Source: CBDTYW01 sp965364735 (lineage in GTDB: Bacteria > Actinomycetota > Nitriliruptoria > Nitriliruptorales > Nitriliruptoraceae). From it: a DNA stretch of 12,825 bases. The notes beneath the pieces are model-generated. The model saw only the letters and a list, made by a program, of their open reading frames with translations. It did not search any database and had not been told where the DNA came from. Both the position numbers and the translations under genes were made by a program. The stretch spans positions 1 through 12,825 of the forward strand of contig CBDTYW010000091.1 in assembly GCA_965364735.1 (NCBI GenBank), written 5' to 3'. This document shows, piece by piece, positions 11,648 to 12,825 of the stretch. Within the stretch, counting starts at the first letter, position 1; each line of letters starts with the position of its first letter.

Positions 11648-12825
11648 GTGGCCCGACTTCCGGAGCTGGTCACGGGGGAGCGGTCAGCGCTGACCGCTCT
11701 CGTGCGCGAGCGCACCTTCCCGACGGGGTGCAGCTCCGGCAACGTGGGGCTCGAGGCTGAGCTGCTCGCCCTGTACATGGACTCCCACGGGGGTCCTGCG
11801 CGGCGTGCGACGCTCTCGGAGGTGCTGGCCGTCGTGGATGCCCTCGCCGCCCGCGAGGACGTGATCCTCCCTCGCCGGGGCAGCGCCATGCGACACGCGA
11901 TCACCGCGGGGGGAGCGCTCACCTACGAGCCGGGCGGCCAGATCGAGGTCTCGACGCTTCCCACCACGTCCCCGGCCCGCGCCCTTGCTGCGCTGTCCGA
12001 GACCCTCGACGTCCTCGCCCGGGCATTCGACGAGCACGGCATCGCGCTCGTGTCCTGCGGGCTCGACCCCTGGTCGAGCACAGCGGACGTCCCTCAGCAG
12101 CTGACCTCCGGGCGCTACCTCGCCATGGCCAGCGCCTTCGCGACGCGTGGTGGGCACGGCGCTCAGATGATGCGCCTGAGCTGCTCTCTCCAGATCAACC
12201 TGGACCTGGGTCCGGTCCACGAGCACGACGATCGTTGGCTGCTCTGCAACCTCGTCTCGCCGCTCGCGACCGCGACGTTCGCCTCGAGCCCTGACCCTCA
12301 CGATGAAGCGGTCGTCTCACGTCGAGCGGCAACCTGGCTGCACCTCGCCCCGTCCCGCACCGGGTTCCCGCCGGGGCTGGGAGCACGCCGGCCTGCAGAC
12401 CAGATCACGGACGCGGCGCTCGCAGCCGACGTGATCTTCGTCCGCGACGACGACGACGTCGTTCACGCGATCCCACCGGGCACCACGTTCGCCGACTGGC
12501 TCGAGGGCGCCCTCCCGGCGCTCCCGCGACCGGACGCGCACCACCTGTCCGAGCACCTCTCGACGCTGTTCCACGAGGTTCGGCCCCGCGGCTTCCTCGA
12601 GCTGCGCTCCATCGACGCGCTCCCGGCGCGGTGGCGGGGAGTTCCCGTGACCTTGCTGCATGGCCTGATCGAGGACGAGACGGCGCGCCGTCAGGTCCTC
12701 ACGCATCTCCGCACGGTGCTCGGCGACCTGGAAGATCTCCGCCAGCGAGCCTGGCGCCCCGGACTGGCGGACCCCGAGCTGTGCGCCTTGGCCGTCGAGA
12801 CCTGGTCGCGCGCGCTGAGCGGGGC
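11648..12825 (+). CDS. egtA: EgtA-like glutamate-cysteine ligase (GCS2 family), 3' end outside window
   Basis: The frame is open to the window edge, giving 392 residues without a stop. The order of motifs follows actinobacterial EgtA, which makes gamma-glutamylcysteine for ergothioneine: VGLEAE (33-38), YEPGGQIEVS (93-102), a SCGLDPW turn, GAQMMRLSCSLQINLDLGP, FADWLEG and RPRGFLELRSIDALP. One step-typical motif is altered, with SCSLQ where mycobacterial EgtA has a Ser/Thr-Ala-rich form. ATP-grasp-type ligases of glutathione synthesis share the fold, so a glutathione-type GshA role is an alternative. GTG 11648 is preferred over the in-frame GTG 11642 because AGAGGA lies 8 bases upstream of the former. 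It follows aat by 82 bases without its own visible promoter. Confidence 0.75.
   Translation, partial: MARLPELVTGERSALTALVRERTFPTGCSSGNVGLEAELLALYMDSHGGPARRATLSEVLAVVDALAAREDVILPRRGSAMRHAITAGGALTYEPGGQIEVSTLPTTSPARALAALSETLDVLARAFDEHGIALVSCGLDPWSSTADVPQQLTSGRYLAMASAFATRGGHGAQMMRLSCSLQINLDLGPVHEHDDRWLLCNLVSPLATATFASSPDPHDEAVVSRRAATWLHLAPSRTGFPPGLGARRPADQITDAALAADVIFVRDDDDVVHAIPPGTTFADWLEGALPALPRPDAHHLSEHLSTLFHEVRPRGFLELRSIDALPARWRGVPVTLLHGLIEDETARRQVLTHLRTVLGDLEDLRQRAWRPGLADPELCALAVETWSRALSG

Noticed and set aside
11684..12706. Several minus-strand frames opposite the EgtA-like gene
   Set aside because: The plus strand encodes a motif-rich GCS2 protein across the whole stretch; the minus frames have no domain or Shine-Dalgarno support.

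Overview
The window is high-GC, densely coding bacterial DNA that reads as a free-living actinobacterium. The evidence is lineage-typical content: an F420-type luciferase-like oxidoreductase, clpS followed by a DUF2017 gene, a HisN-type histidinol-phosphatase, an SRPBCC protein resembling mycobacterial Rv2185c, and an EgtA-like glutamate-cysteine ligase. An Aat leucyl/phenylalanyl transferase and a MurJ without a fused kinase-like tail argue against Mycobacterium itself. A deep-branching class such as Nitriliruptoria or Acidimicrobiia is possible, but I cannot fix the genus.

Layout. Bases 2-613 are the 3' end of lnt (apolipoprotein N-acyltransferase). A tRNA-Glu(TTC) follows at 648-720, then a gene-poor stretch with an imperfect tandem repeat (723-892) and a PatB/MalY-type C-S lyase (987-2153) that looks leaderless. 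A tight operon comes next: an unrecognised protein (2295), hisN (2768) and an Fe-S PD-(D/E)XK nuclease (3550), joined by GTGA and ATGA overlaps. A second unit starts at 4616 with an SRPBCC protein, a small coiled-coil protein and a small acidic protein resembling the Xre/MbcA/ParS antitoxin C-terminal domain. A structured leader (5755-5872) precedes a divergent cold-shock-domain protein (5873), then clpS (6180), a DUF2017 protein (6526) and an F420-type oxidoreductase (7050).

From 8053 to 10616 the strand switches: a 5'-3' exonuclease (H3TH family) overlaps murJ by ATGA, and murJ ends 7 bp from the convergent oxidoreductase gene. Divergent from the exonuclease is aat (10738), followed by a 3'-truncated egtA-like gene running off the window.

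Themes. Envelope biogenesis: lnt and murJ. N-degron proteolysis: clpS supplies the adaptor and aat the N-terminal Leu/Phe tagging, about 4.2 kb apart. Thiol chemistry: a C-S lyase and an EgtA-like ligase. Regulation: seven TANNNT -10-like boxes lie before gene starts. The only two TAG stops among fifteen complete genes both double as the first three bases of such a box. I see no mobile element, CRISPR array, prophage or defence island. The least explained parts are the 2295 protein, the small-gene pair at 5053-5676, the cold-shock leader and the repeat after the tRNA.
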